From Porphyra umbilicalis (Eukaryota > Rhodophyta > Bangiophyceae > Bangiales > Bangiaceae): a stretch of 49,804 bases of DNA. The translations under genes were made by a program, and so were the position numbers. Shown here piece by piece: positions 1 to 10,320 of the stretch (positions are counted from its first letter, which is position 1; the number at the start of each line of letters is the position of its first letter). Location: positions 1-49,804 of the forward strand of contig KV919201.1 of assembly GCA_002049455.2 (NCBI GenBank), given 5' to 3'. Under the pieces are notes generated by a model. The model did not search any database, had not been told where the DNA came from, and worked only from the letters and a program-made list of their open reading frames with translations.

Positions 1-946
1 CAAAACGGTGTCCAGAGCCCATTTTGGCACCGTTCGCACCGCAGAAGAGGTGCATGTGAGTCTATAAAAAACGAGCCCTGTCCGTTGATTTGCGCACCGA
101 TGGCGGCCACAAACGTGTTTCTTGCATCCAGAAACTTGTATCTGGGACACTGTTTTCGTGCAAGCAGCTTGCACGAGATCTGCGCGGATTCGTGCAGAGA
201 CCTTGCACCGGGTGTAGTCCTCTCGCATCGAAGTGGACATCTCTTGCATCACCTAGCAGTGTCTGCTTTTCTCTGCGCTCGTCACTGCTGGTACTGCTCC
301 CGACCAGGACATCTGCCCTATGGATAGTCACCCCAGTAACCTGCACTACCCTACCCTCCCCGCACCTTCACCCCCCCCGCATGCATATCACTCGTGCTGC
401 CAAAAACGGCAGCATCATAGCCCCACGCCACTCAGGCCGAACGGGTGACATCCACGCCCCTCAGATGAGCGGAAGCTGGTCTTTGTCGTCTCCAAAGATG
501 CGAGAAGCACCTCATCGCATTGGTACACCTGTACTTTCGTTGGGGGGTGGTGGTCTGGGGTTGGATGCTTGACGTTTTGTATACCCTGCGTAGACTGCCC
601 TGATGGGCGGTGAGGTGGGTTAGGACTGCTGTGGCACAGTCTCTGTGGACGGGCACTGCCCCTGGAAGCCGCAGCTTTACTCTTCTCTATCGAGAAACGA
701 GCCAAACGAGCTGCATGCAGCGCATGTACGACCGCCGTGCAACCAGATACAGACAATCTGTACGGCACCGTGCAGGACTCATGCAACGATTCGGTGCACG
801 TCATGCAAGCGTCGAGCAAGCGCCGTACAAAAACTTTGTACGAAAAGCACCCGATCCGTACAAGAAATCGAGGCTTGTATCAGCTTGTATCCAACTGTAT
901 TCAAGCAGATACAAGATCTTCCAGGGACATGGTCTAAGCCCCACTG
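1..946. mobile_element. Right-hand part of a TIR element, same family as 1358-6073
   Basis: The segment ends at 931-946 with GGTCTAAGCCCCACTG, which also forms both termini of the element at 1358-6073 (reverse complement at 1358-1373, forward at 6058-6073). The matching left end would lie outside the window. The interior holds no convincing gene but is dense in short words such as TGCAAG and GTATC and includes a small palindrome at 825-841 (GTACAAA, 3-base loop, TTTGTAC). The interior of the second copy is similarly rich in CTGCA words. Superfamily not assigned. Confidence 0.45.
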
Positions 947-1357
947 TGCCGCGCGCAGCGACTTCCGAGGTTCGACGCGCCCACGATGACCCGCGGGTGA
1001 TCGTGCCTGCGCGCCGTCTTCTGTTGCGGCGGCGCGTCGGCGGCAACCGCGGTTGCTGACGCCACCTAGCGGCGCGGTTGGAGGCGCCCCATCGCGCGGC
1101 GATCAGTCTCACCCGCCCGCCCGTGCGCCGTGTTGGCCGCCCTGCCCGCCGTGCGAAGGTGCGCTGCGCGGCGGAGTGACAGCCCCTCCTGTGGGCGTCG
1201 CGCGACGCCGGCGGGCCGCCGCCGCTGCGGTGGCGGCGGCGGCACCCCTTTCCCCGCCCCACATTCTCCCCGCCACGGCAGCGTGGCTGTACGTGCCCCC
1301 GTGCGCGCTCGCGGCTATGGAGCCGGCCGGCGTGCCCGGTGTCGATGCGTCGCCGCG
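947..1357. other. GC-rich spacer between two TIR elements
   Basis: About 410 bases of GC-rich DNA between the right end of one TIR element and the left end of the next. Both strands show only arginine- and proline-rich open frames with no recognisable domain. I see no gene. Confidence 0.4.
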
Positions 1358-1533
1358 CAGTGGGGCTTAGACCGTGTACCTTAGAGCAAACCTAGCAATG
1401 TCAGAGGACTATCCTTAAAATCTCAATTGGGCTTGCGACGTGGCGCCCCCTCACAGGCCGCCTATTGTAGGCTCCTAAAATGGGCGATATGCGCAATAGA
1501 GTTACTCCTGACCGGGCTACTTTTTCATCGATA

Positions 1534-2161
1534 TGGTGCGTGTCCCAAAAATGAGACATCGCGGTTTTTTCTTTTTTTCTCGGCCCACTGGCCTTATGCA
1601 ACGGTCCGATAATGTAATGTGACCCACTCGGTCCCACTGTGCTTCCAGAACAGCCCCTGACAGTGATAGCAGAGGTGGCACATCCTGACGTGTCATGGGG
1701 GAAAGTGTCATTCATTGTAACTTCGACAGGTGACAATCACGCGGCCCAATCAAATGCACAGATACTAGAGCAGGCATGTGCTGACAATTTGTGCACGAAG
1801 AAAAGGGCACCACCTTACCAATAAAATCGTGAACGAGACCCCCATGTAGCCCCCTGTGAGGAAAACACGATTTGGGACACCCCTCATCGAAGCTCCAGTT
1901 AGCACATGAGCTTTGGCGTTGCAAACCTTTAACCCCAAGAACCTGAAAAAGACTGGCTCCAAGATCGGGGCTATCTGAGAGGTCCACAGAACAGGGCCCA
2001 CTGGCGGGTATTAAGGATTTGTCAGCCAAGCACGCGTCGGGAGAGGCTCTTTCCATGGAGGCCAGTCGAGAATTTTCTCGTACCCCACGCCGCCTGCCCC
2101 CGTGCAGCGATGTGTCAGTCCTTCAGAAAACGCGCATGTCTCATTTTTGGGACACGCACCA
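1534..2161. mobile_element. Mariner/Tc1-like MITE with TA target duplication
   Basis: A 26-bp perfect inverted repeat begins TGGTGCGTGTCCCAAA at 1534-1559 and is mirrored at 2136-2161. TA flanks each side (1532-1533 and 2162-2163), the target duplication of the Tc1/mariner superfamily. The 628-bp body has no transposase ORF and contains short non-homologous open frames only. It is nested in the element at 1384-5371. A degenerate relative of the end (tcatgtttgggacgcag) occurs near 4949. Confidence 0.65.
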
Positions 2162-2180
2162 TAGTCCTCTTTGTTGGTGG

Positions 2181-2562
2181 TAGGGTTGCACACGACGCCC
2201 CTACTTCGGGGGCGTCAGGGGCGCGCGACGGATAAGACGCCTTACTAACGCCCCATTAGGCAGCCAAAACGCCCTCACGATGCCCCAAGTAGCACCCTCA
2301 GTATGAGCGATATCAGTCAAGTGGCACCCATATTTTTCTTTCTTATGTCATTTTTATGTCAAGACCGGGTGCATGTCATCAACCAAGGTGCACAGCCGCC
2401 ACATGCTGAATCATGTAGACCCCCCTGAAATCTATCTCTTCGCGACGCCTTGCTGACGCCCTTTAGAGTTAGGGCGTTCGGGGCGCACGACGCCCAAATG
2501 ACGCCCTGGTGACGCCCTTAACGACGCCCTTAACGACGCCCCGGGCGTTCTAAGCAACCCTA
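2181..2562. mobile_element. hAT-type MITE with perfect 8-bp target duplication
   Basis: The element starts TAGGGTTGC (2181-2189) and ends GCAACCCTA (2554-2562). It is flanked by the identical octamer GTTGGTGG at 2173-2180 and 2563-2570. An 8-bp duplication with TAGGG-type ends is characteristic of hAT transposons. The 382-bp interior is built of repeated GACGCCC/GGGCGTC words in both orientations, typical of subterminal transposase-binding motifs, and carries no ORF. It lies 19 bp beyond the mariner-like MITE and inside the Harbinger-like element. Confidence 0.8.
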
Positions 2563-3665
2563 GTTGGTGGGCGGTTCGTGGCCCATCCCTTGGAGTAAAC
2601 CGTCCGAAGAATCTCGGAGCCTCCAGCGAGGCGTGATCCGCGAGATCTGCTGCAGATTGCCGTCGACAGACCGACGAAAGGCAGCGATCGACTGACTCAA
2701 AAGCAGACATGAAGCACAAGAATGGCAAAAAGTGGGGGATCGTCGTCGTAAACGTCGATTGAGTGATACATGGCAGCTCCACAGGCTGCCACCGTGCACG
2801 GCCATGACGACCTGTCAGCCAATCACACATGCAAGAATCACAGACGGAATTGTGTGCACCCAAACGTGTTGCACGGGTGTTGAGGGCTGGCACAAGGCTG
2901 GGAATTTCATGGCTGGAAACAGCCGTGGAGGCGGTTTTTTCTTCCATGTTGGCCCGTCTACAGCTCTCGCGTACATCATGCGATCTACCTGCAACTTTGC
3001 ACGAGACAAGCTGAGGGTCGCCCCCTCTGGTCTTGAGAAGCACAGCGTCTCTGCTACAGCGGTTTACGCTACCCAGTCGGTTTTGTAGGGCTCTCAGAGA
3101 GGTCGTGGATGCAGTTGCACCGGCCCCCCCCCTCAGACAGGATGGAATCGGCGATCTGTATGTCGGGCCTCGACGGAGTGGCCCGCGATCGGTTCGCGGT
3201 CGTTGATCAACGTGTTCGGTCGTCGTGGGACACGTGGTCGATGCATGTCTTTTCGACGTCCAGCCAATGAGCGGACGTCCAGGATAGTCCTTGTCCAGAA
3301 TAGGGTGGGCCTGCCGTATTTTGCCTTCGAATAGAACATCGTCGGGAAAGTGGGGCGCATACTAGACGTGTACTAAGACGCGTACTAGGCTAAATTTCAT
3401 GTACTGCAGGCCCGATTGCCTTACTGGCATCAATTCGGAGCGGCGGCCGTGCGGGGGGGGCCGAACGCACGTCATCTGGGGGGGGTTGGGTCCAGAACGT
3501 GGGCTACAAGTCCCACGTGCTGGCCCCGTGGGGTGTACCAGGTAAATCGGGCCAGATTCGTGGCCTTGTAGCCCCTGCTGAAGCAGGCTACAAGTGACGC
3601 GCACACAAGGAAATCTGGTGTGTCTTCGTCGTTTCGCCGCGTGCCAGGGCCAGTCAGGACGGTTT

Positions 3666-3827
3666 GTCACACATCAATCTGTGTCGGGCGTCCCTTGACT
3701 GCCAGAAGCCACCAGCGTTCAGCACGTAGATGCAAAAGCTCAGGGGGTCACACATCAATCTGTGTGGGGCGCCCCTGGCCAGCCAGAAGCCACCAGCGTT
3801 CAGCACGTAGACGCAGAAGCTCTGGAG
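3666..3827. repeat. Two tandem copies of an 81-bp repeat
   Basis: The unit begins GTCACACATCAATCTGTGT at 3666 and again at 3747. Both copies continue through CCAGAAGCCACCAGCGTTCAG and a TGCA/CGCA AGCTC motif. Period is 81 bp. No gene overlaps it. Confidence 0.8.
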
Positions 3828-3904
3828 GTCATACCTCACTTTCTTTGCTGATGGTGGGTGGCTTGGCGATGGGCTGACTGTTCGTGGGCGTGCTACGTAG
3901 AAGT

Positions 3905-4715
3905 GGGCGGGTGTCTGTCAGGAGGTGGGCTCGTGGCAGCGCGCGGACGGCGCGCAGGGGGTGGCCAGACGGTGGCAAGGCGGTGGCCTGCTGGCGGGCA
4001 GGCGGTTGGTTGGCGGTGGGCTGGCGGTAGGAAAGTGGGCGGCGGGCGGTGCGGTGGTGGGAAGTAGGCTGTGCGCTGGTCGCAGGTAGGCATTGGGTCG
4101 TCGGCGGGGAAAGGGCGGCGGGTTCGTGGCGGCAAGGCGGTGGATCGTCAGTGCGCAAGTGGCGCCGGGCTGGCGGCGGCAACGCGGGGCCTCCGCGGAC
4201 GGCAAGCGGGAGCAGGCTGGCGGCGCCAAGGCGGTGGATCGCGGTGCACACGTGGCGGCAGGCTGGCGGCGGCAAGGCGGGGCGTCGGCGGCGTGCAAGA
4301 GGGGACGGGCTGGCGGCGGCAAGGCGGCGAATCGGCGGCGCGCAAGGGGCGGCGGGCTGGCGGCGGGCAGGCGAGGGGTCGGCGGCGGGCAAGTGGTGGC
4401 GGGCTGGCGGCGGGCAGGCGGTGGATCAGCGGGAGGGAACTTGCGGGGGGCCGACGGCGGGCAGGCGCGGGGTCGGCGGCGGGCAAGTTGTGGCGGGCTG
4501 GCGGCGGCGAGACAGGGTGTCGGTGGTGAGTTGTCGGTGTTCTGGTGGCGGTTACGTCGGGGGCGGGCGGCTGGTTGGTGGCGGGCGCGTGGGAAGCAAG
4601 CGAGTGCGGGGCAAGAGGAGGGCAAGTGGCGTCCAAGTGACGGGCAAGTGGCAGGCAGATGGCGGGCTGGCGGCAAGCAGGAGGCGACCAAGTGACGGGC
4701 GGGCGGACCGGTGAT
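3905..4715. repeat. G-rich minisatellite with 46-47 bp unit
   Basis: A motif of the type TCGGCGGCGNGCAAG recurs at 4285, 4332, 4379 and 4473, with a diverged copy at 4426, all spaced 47 bp. A less regular copy lies near 4239. Each unit contains GGCGGGCTGGCGGCGG. The array is strongly G-over-C skewed on the plus strand. Because 47 is not a multiple of 3, it opens long repetitive frames in all phases on both strands; these are artefacts of composition. Confidence 0.75.
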
Positions 4716-6503
4716 AGGAGCCTGTGGGTGGGGTGGTCGGGGGCTGGGGGGGGAGGCGTGGGGGGGGGAGGTAGGGACGGTTGGGGGGGCGGCGGCGTCG
4801 GAGTCGTGAGGGGCAGCCCCTGGAAGCCCCCGGAAGCGCAATAAACACCATCACTTTCCCAGCAACGTAATTGATCCAGGCAGCGTCACGTAGGACACGC
4901 TCGTCGCTCAAAAACAACCGCAATCTGGCTGTCACAGAGGTCTACGTTTCATGTTTGGGACGCAGTTCTTGTCTATACTGCGAGAGTGCAGTGGTGCGCC
5001 GCGGTCTAAAACGCGAATATCGTTTCTATACTATATTGGAAGTTTTGCAGTGTGGAGGGGGGTCGAATATAGCCTAGTACATGCCATTTCAGCCTGTACT
5101 GGAGGCGTTCGGAGGCAATTTGAAAATTGTGGGTACCAGCGCCAGTACAGCAAATCAGCATATGCCCCACTTTGCAGACGATGCGCCCTCTATTATGTCA
5201 CCCGGACTATCGGACAGAGATGTAGTTATCTAAATTCATTGTGGTGAATCTCGTTCCTTAGGGCACCGTTACATTGACGAGAGCGTGGATCGTGGACCAA
5301 TAAGCGAATATAGACACGTTGCACGAATAAACGAGACACGTTTCGTTAGTCCATCATTGCTAGGTTTGCTCTTACGGATCTGCTGATTCCGTGTTGCAGG
5401 CTGTTGCAGGATCTCCACAGTCTGCCAAATGGCTGCAGGTCGGGCCATTTTGTGCTGGCAGCCTGCTGGCTCAACAGATATCTGGCAGATCGGCACGCAT
5501 GTTTTCTGCTCTTTCGCTGCTTGTCTGCAACATCCAAATGCTGAGACGATGCTCAGCTCGTGCTGTTCTTCTGCTGTACGCTAGTATAACTCCTAGCAGG
5601 CGCGAAGTTATCTCGCTTCCACCAATAGGAAGCCGTTATCGTCATTCTGCAGCAGACTTGATGCTGAAGACATGCGCTGCAAGTGCAGCCCAGTTGCAGG
5701 TTTCCACAGACCCGGCACAGAAAATGTGCGCTGCAACAGGGGTCCGGCAGCGACCTGCAACATTTTACCAGCAGATTTCCTGCAGGTCAAAAACAATAAA
5801 GGCTTATCGTGGGCAGAAAAAAACGGGGGATCACGCTGGAACTTTTTGGCACAAGATCCTCGCACCGTCACGGTGCTTTCCATGAAAGAAAAGCACCGGT
5901 CCTCCGTTTTTTTTGCATAAATGCACGACAATGAGCTGCTCCGCAGATCTCTGCTGCAGGAAATCATGCTGCTCGTGGCTCACGCGGCCACTTTTCCAGA
6001 CCTGCAAGCAGTCTGCAACACGCCATTGCAGAGGATTCGCAGATCTGTAAGGTACACGGTCTAAGCCCCACTGCGCCGAGCGCCCCACCGCCCTGAAGGA
6101 CAGGGTATTGCACGCACGTGCTTGGAATCTATTATAACGCGCGAACAACCAACCCCGGCCGAAAATTGAAAGTCATAAATACCACACTTGAATAAGCTTT
6201 CTCGTGGAAGTACTGTCCCTCTCGGAGGAAACGAGTGGCCCTCGCGACCCTGCCCGATTTGCAAGGGGACGGGCGCGTCGGCGTCGCCGGACACCGGTCG
6301 CCCCAGCCGCTGCCCGGCGCCACCACGACCGCCACCGCGGCGGTCGGCGGTCGTCCGCGCTGCCACCCGCGCCACCGCGGCGGCCGTCCGCGCCGCCACC
6401 CGCGCCACCACCTCCGCGCCACGCCTCTGCTGCGGCGGCACCTATCCGCGACGCGCCTTGGGTTTTTGGCCGCCGCCGCGCCGCCGCCGCCGCTGCCGCC
6501 GTC

Positions 6504-7893
6504 ATGGCCACCCGCAGTGCGACGTCGGCCGCCGCCGTGGCGTGGCGGCGCGGGCGCCCCCGCCTCCCCCCCTCCCCCCCCTGCCCATGGCGGCGACTCG
6601 CAAGCGCAAAGGCGTGCCCCCCTCCGTTGGCCTCCCCTTTTCGCCCCTCCACACCCCCCACGTCCGTACCGGCGGTGCGGTTTAGCACCTCGCCCCCGAC
6701 CGCCCGTGCCGGCGGCGCGTCCGCCCCACCCCCGGCGGCGGCCGCGCGGGGCGCGCTCCCCCCCTCCCCCCCCCCCCAAAACACCCACACGACTTGCCGA
6801 CCCCCCCCAGCTCGCCACACCACGCGTCTGCCGCTGCCGGCCTGACCTCTCGCCTGTACGTGCGGTACGCAGACGTGGAGGCGGCGCTGGCCGCCCGCGG
6901 CTACTCGCTCATTCGGCTGCTGTTTGGGGTGGCGGGCGCCTCGGGGTTGATACTCGCGGCCTCGTGGGGCCGCCTCAAGCAGTGGGGGGCGGCGGAGGGG
7001 GCGGACGTGGCGACGCTGACGCTCGCGGACGAGCAGCTGCAGGAGGTGGCGGCGGAAGTCGGTCGGGGCGTGGCGGGGGGGGTCCTCGCCGACGAGGGCG
7101 TCCGGCAGGCCGTGCGGGAGGTGCTCGGGCAGGCAGTGGTGGAGCTGATGCAGGGTACGTGTTGGACGCGGCGGGGGGGGGGAGTCGGGGGACATGTGAC
7201 CAAGCGGCAGGGGAGGCCTGCTCACGGCGGGCCCTACTGTCTCTGTGGGAGGCGAATGCACTGTATCTGTTTGCCCCGACTGTGTTCGGGCGCGTCCCGT
7301 GTGGCTTCTGGGCGCATGACCTACGCGCTGCCTGCTGACACGTTTGTATTGTGTTTCTTTTGACGCTCTTGCTGTCGGCTCTTCCCTACTGCTCGCTCGG
7401 ATGCTCTGCGCTGTCGGTCTGGGCTGCTTGTGTCTGCGCGGCGTGTGTTTGCGCGTGGCCCGATTTCTCTCTCGACCCGCCCTCACACAGACCCTGCCAT
7501 GCAAGCCGCCATGTCCCGCTTTGCGGCAACCGTCGTCACCTCCCCCCCCGTCGTGGAGGCGGCCACCTCCCTCGCCAACACCCTCCTCGCCACCCCATCG
7601 GTCATTGCGGCGTCCTCCTCGTTGGCCGCCGACGTGGTCGCCACCCCCCCCGTTTTGGAAGCGACCGCCAACGCGCTCACGGCGGGCGCCGCCGACGCGG
7701 CGACGCGGCCGGTCGTGGTCGACGCTGCCCGCGAGTTGGTCGTCGGCCTCGTCGCGCAGGAGGCGGTGCGCACCGCGGCGGCCGACGCGGCGTGGGCGGT
7801 CGTCAAGGTGGGGGTGTTTGGGGCGGGGCGTGGCGCGCGCGCGCGTCGCGGTGCGGCCGAGGCGGGCGTACCAGCGCCGCCGGGGGGGGACGC

Positions 7894-7924
<31 letters not shown>

Positions 7925-8005
7925 CCGCCGGGCCTCGCCGCGGCGTCGCCGGGGGGGAAGGAACAACCGGGAGGGTCCCTGGTGGCGACGGCGGGAGCCC
8001 CCTAA
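6504..8005 (+). CDS. Membrane-anchored helical-repeat protein, possibly mitochondrial (unknown function)
   Basis: I do not recognise this gene. Start chosen at the ATG in GTCATGGCC (6504). The first ~90 residues are rich in Ala, Arg, Ser and Pro with an RFSTSP stretch, like an organelle targeting peptide. A frame change is needed at the C run 6758-6777, either a homopolymer-length error or a missed intron. Then follow a hydrophobic segment (SLIRLLFGVAGASGLILAA) and a train of ~17-residue amphipathic repeats of the type xPxVxxAxxxLxxxVVA. A phase-1 GT-AG intron (7155-7490) joins VVELMQ to DPAMQAAM and keeps the repeat register across the junction. The C-terminus is a Pro/Gly-rich tail. Exon 2 and the intron are well supported; the N-terminal part is less sure. 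Confidence 0.6.
7155..7490 (+). other. Intron of the helical-repeat gene
   Basis: Donor CAGG|GTACGT and acceptor CACACAG|ACC after a pyrimidine-rich stretch. Phase 1, 336 bp. Splicing preserves the 17-residue repeat, which a continued reading would break. Confidence 0.7.
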
Positions 8006-9497
8006 CGCGCCGCGCCGTGGCATGGAGGCGGAGAGCCGGGGGGAATGGCGGGGGCTAGAGCAAACACCCGCTGCTATACGTGGTGCCTCCGCTGCTTGAG
8101 CGTGTACAGGATGTTGACGGGCGCAGCCCTCGTTCTCTGTCCGAGCCACCAAAGTCGGACGCAGCAGCTAGGCGGCCGCGCGAGGTGGTCGGCGCACGTC
8201 CCTCCATCGGCAGGTGCGATGGGCCGCTCCTCCCACCGCTCGGCGATCTCCCTCCCCCCCCCCCCCCCCCCCTTCCCCGCGCGTCGCGGCCGTCGCATCC
8301 CCCTCTCCGACTCACGACCGCCCGCGGTCGAGCGACGCAACGTCGGGAAAGCCCCCTCCCTTGCCCCGACGGCGGCGGCGTCGCCGCCGCCCCCAAACGA
8401 CGGCACCGGCGGCGCGGTGGCCGTGGGCGCCCACCCCCTCGCCACCGCCGCAGGCGGCCGCACGCGGGGGGCGGCCGTCCGCCCCCGCCAGCGGCGACGC
8501 GGCCACCGCCACGACGGCGGCCACTGGCGGCGGGCGGGGGAGTCGTCGACGCGCCCGTCGACGCGGCGCGGCTGCGGCGCGGCCACTGCCGTCGCCGCAC
8601 CCGCCGCCGCCGCCGCCGCGGCGACTGGCCGCCGCCAGTGGGGCCCGTGGCGTGCGTGCCGGCCGCCCAGCGGCGGGGGACGGCCGGCGCGCGGGGTCGG
8701 TCGGCGCCTGCCGCCGCCGCCGCCGCCGCCGCCGCCGTCTGTTTGCACCCACCGCTCGCGGCGGGGCGCGGCGCCCGTCGCGGCGCCGACGGCCGTTGCG
8801 GGGAGCGCCGGCGGCCGGTGCGCGGCGTCGCCGTTTGGCACGCGCGCGCGCCCGCCGCGCGGCGCGCGGGGCGGCGCGCCCACCCCGCCGTGCACGTCCG
8901 TGGGTGGTGCACGCCGGCAGACTGTTGCCGCGGGGCGCCGCGCCGGGGCGGCCGCGTCGGGCGTCGGGTCGTGCCGCGCGGGCGCTTCCCTGCGCGCCCG
9001 CGACGGCGGGCGGGCGCGCGTCCCCCCCCGGTTTTTTTTGGGGGGGGGGGTTTTTTGGTTTTGTTTTTTGGTGGGGGCGCGCCGACGCCCACCGGCGGGC
9101 GCGCGGGCGGGCGGGCGGGCAGTCGCGCCGCGGGCGGGGCGGCGGGGGTGGCGACGGCGCGGGGGGCCGTGCACGTGGGGTTCCGTGTGCGCGGTGCGCG
9201 CGACCCCATGGCGGCGAGCCCCGTCGTCGTGAGCAGCGTCCACATCGCGCGGCCGCACCAGCCGCGCGACGCGGGTAGACACAGTGGATAAGAGGGAAAA
9301 AACAAAGACTCGGTGCCCGGCCGCTGGAAAGAGGCGGAAAATGTACAACAGATCAACACGGCGGCGGGTCGCGCCCGCCCCACCACATACAACACCCGTG
9401 TGGAACCAAGTGCGGCCGGCGCGACGCGCCGGGCGGCCCGCCGGCGGCCGCCCCGCGCCCGGCCGCCACGCAACCAGCCGGCGGCTGCCGGCGGCCG
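8006..9497. other. GC-extreme spacer between convergent genes
   Basis: All six frames are open for long distances because stop codons are rare at this GC content, but they translate to Arg/Pro/Ala-rich strings without domain patterns. The Phe/Ile/Lys codons of the confident genes are almost absent. It contains a G/T tract at about 9028-9080 (T8, G12, T6, T4, T6 blocks). It probably holds the 3' ends of both flanking genes. I see no supportable gene. Confidence 0.4.
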
Positions 9498-9763
9498 TCA
9501 GCGCTCCCCCCCGTCGTCGTTTGGGTCGCGCGCGGGGCCGACCCCCCCCCCCCCAGCCCCGCGACGACGCCGAGCACGGCGGCGAGGAGCGCGACCCCCC
9601 CCCCGGCGCGGCGGAGGTCGTCGACCCCCCCCCCCCCCCCCCCCCAGGCGGCCCCCCCCAGCACCCCCAACACGCACAGCAGGGGCACCACACGCGCGAC
9701 GGGGTTGCCCCGCCCCCCCCCCCCCCCACCCCCCGCCGCCGCCCGCCGGGCGTCACCGCAAGC

Positions 9764-9794
<31 letters not shown>

Positions 9795-10320
9795 CCGCCG
9801 GCGCGCGCGCGGGGCCGCGGCGGCGGGGGCGGGGGCGCCCCCCCCCCCCCCCCCCCAGGCGTGCCCGCTCCGCCCGCCCGAGCAGCCGCTGCACCTCCCC
9901 CAGCTCCCGTTCAATCTCCTCCCGCTGCCGCCGCGCGGCGCCGCCGACGACGCGCCCCGCTTCCGCCCAGCGGGCAACGTCCCCCGCCGCGGCGGCGGCA
10001 ACGGCGCGCTCCTGGCGCTCCCGGATGTGCGCGGCGCCCGACGCAAAGGTCGACCGCAGCTGCGTGCGCGCGTGGGGCATGGCGACGAGCTCGTCGAGCG
10101 TGTCCCGCGTGCGGGCCGTCGCCACCGCCGAGCCGAGGGTGGAGAGCAGCGCCCGCTGCGTCGACGGGTTGCCGCCGGGCGTGAATTCGCCGAGGGAGTG
10201 GGGGGTGGGGGGGGTGCCCCCACACCGGGGCGTCGACCGCGACGCCGCGGGCGGTCGCCGCAGAGGCAGCGACGGCGGCGGGGGGAGGAAGCTGGGGGAG
10301 CGGGGGACGACGGTGGCCAT
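9498..10320 (-). CDS. Probable plastid-targeted coiled-coil membrane protein (unknown function)
   Basis: I do not recognise this gene. The ATG at 10320 sits in GCGACCATGG. Residues 1-35 (MATVVPRSPSFLPP...) are Ser/Pro/Arg-rich without acids, like a plastid transit peptide. The middle (SLGEFTPGG... to REEIERELGEVQRLLGRAERA) is acidic/basic and helical, with a likely coiled coil at about 135-165. After long Gly/Ala stretches come two hydrophobic segments, VVPLLCVLGVLGG and GGVALLAAVLGVVAGLG. The preferred end is GPARDPNDDGGER with stop at 9498-9500. Frame changes are required at the C runs near 9711-9727, 9628-9647 and 9541-9555, so the C-terminal half is an inference. It is divergent from the thiolase-like gene. 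Confidence 0.5.

Larger units (their letters stand above)
1384..5371. mobile_element. Harbinger-like DNA transposon, non-autonomous, TTA target duplication
   Basis: The 17-bp terminal inverted repeats are perfect: GAGCAAACCTAGCAATG at 1384-1400 and its reverse complement at 5355-5371. Each is flanked by TTA (1381-1383 and 5372-5374). Beyond the perfect part, GGACTA recurs in both arms with a small offset. A 3-bp TWA duplication is the hallmark of PIF/Harbinger elements. The 3,988 bp hold no recognisable transposase and contain two smaller nested elements, an 81-bp tandem repeat and a 47-bp minisatellite. The host arm into which it inserted can be read in uninterrupted form at 6000-6060, which supports both boundaries. 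Confidence 0.7.
1358..6073. mobile_element. TIR element split by a Harbinger-like insertion
   Basis: The left end reads CAGTGGGGCTTAGACCG from 1358 and the right end is its reverse complement, ending at 6073. Removing 1384-5371 and one TTA joins the left arm (ending at 1383) to 5375 onwards. The joined arm then pairs with 6000-6050 in inverted orientation (accgtgtaccTTAcggatctgc against accgtgtaccttacagatctgc). The inverted repeat is therefore longer than 35 bp and the undisturbed element was about 725 bp. No coding sequence is seen, so it is a non-autonomous element. The flanks (tcgccgcg / cgccgagc) show no clean target duplication. Confidence 0.65.

Noticed and set aside
926..1380. A 450-bp MITE bounded by GGTCTAAGCCCCACTG at 931 and its inverse at 1373
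   Set aside because: These two ends face away from each other as termini of separate elements. Pairing 1358 with 6073 is better supported because the arms stay complementary for more than 35 bp once the Harbinger-like insertion is removed.
3829..4935. Long overlapping open frames on both strands
   Set aside because: They are translations of the 47-bp minisatellite in different phases; the unit length is not a multiple of 3 and no frame has a domain.
6173..8152. 659-codon minus-strand frame opposite the helical-repeat gene
   Set aside because: Antisense shadow: Arg/Gly/Ala-rich without pattern, whereas the plus strand shows a repeat protein with a frame-preserving intron.
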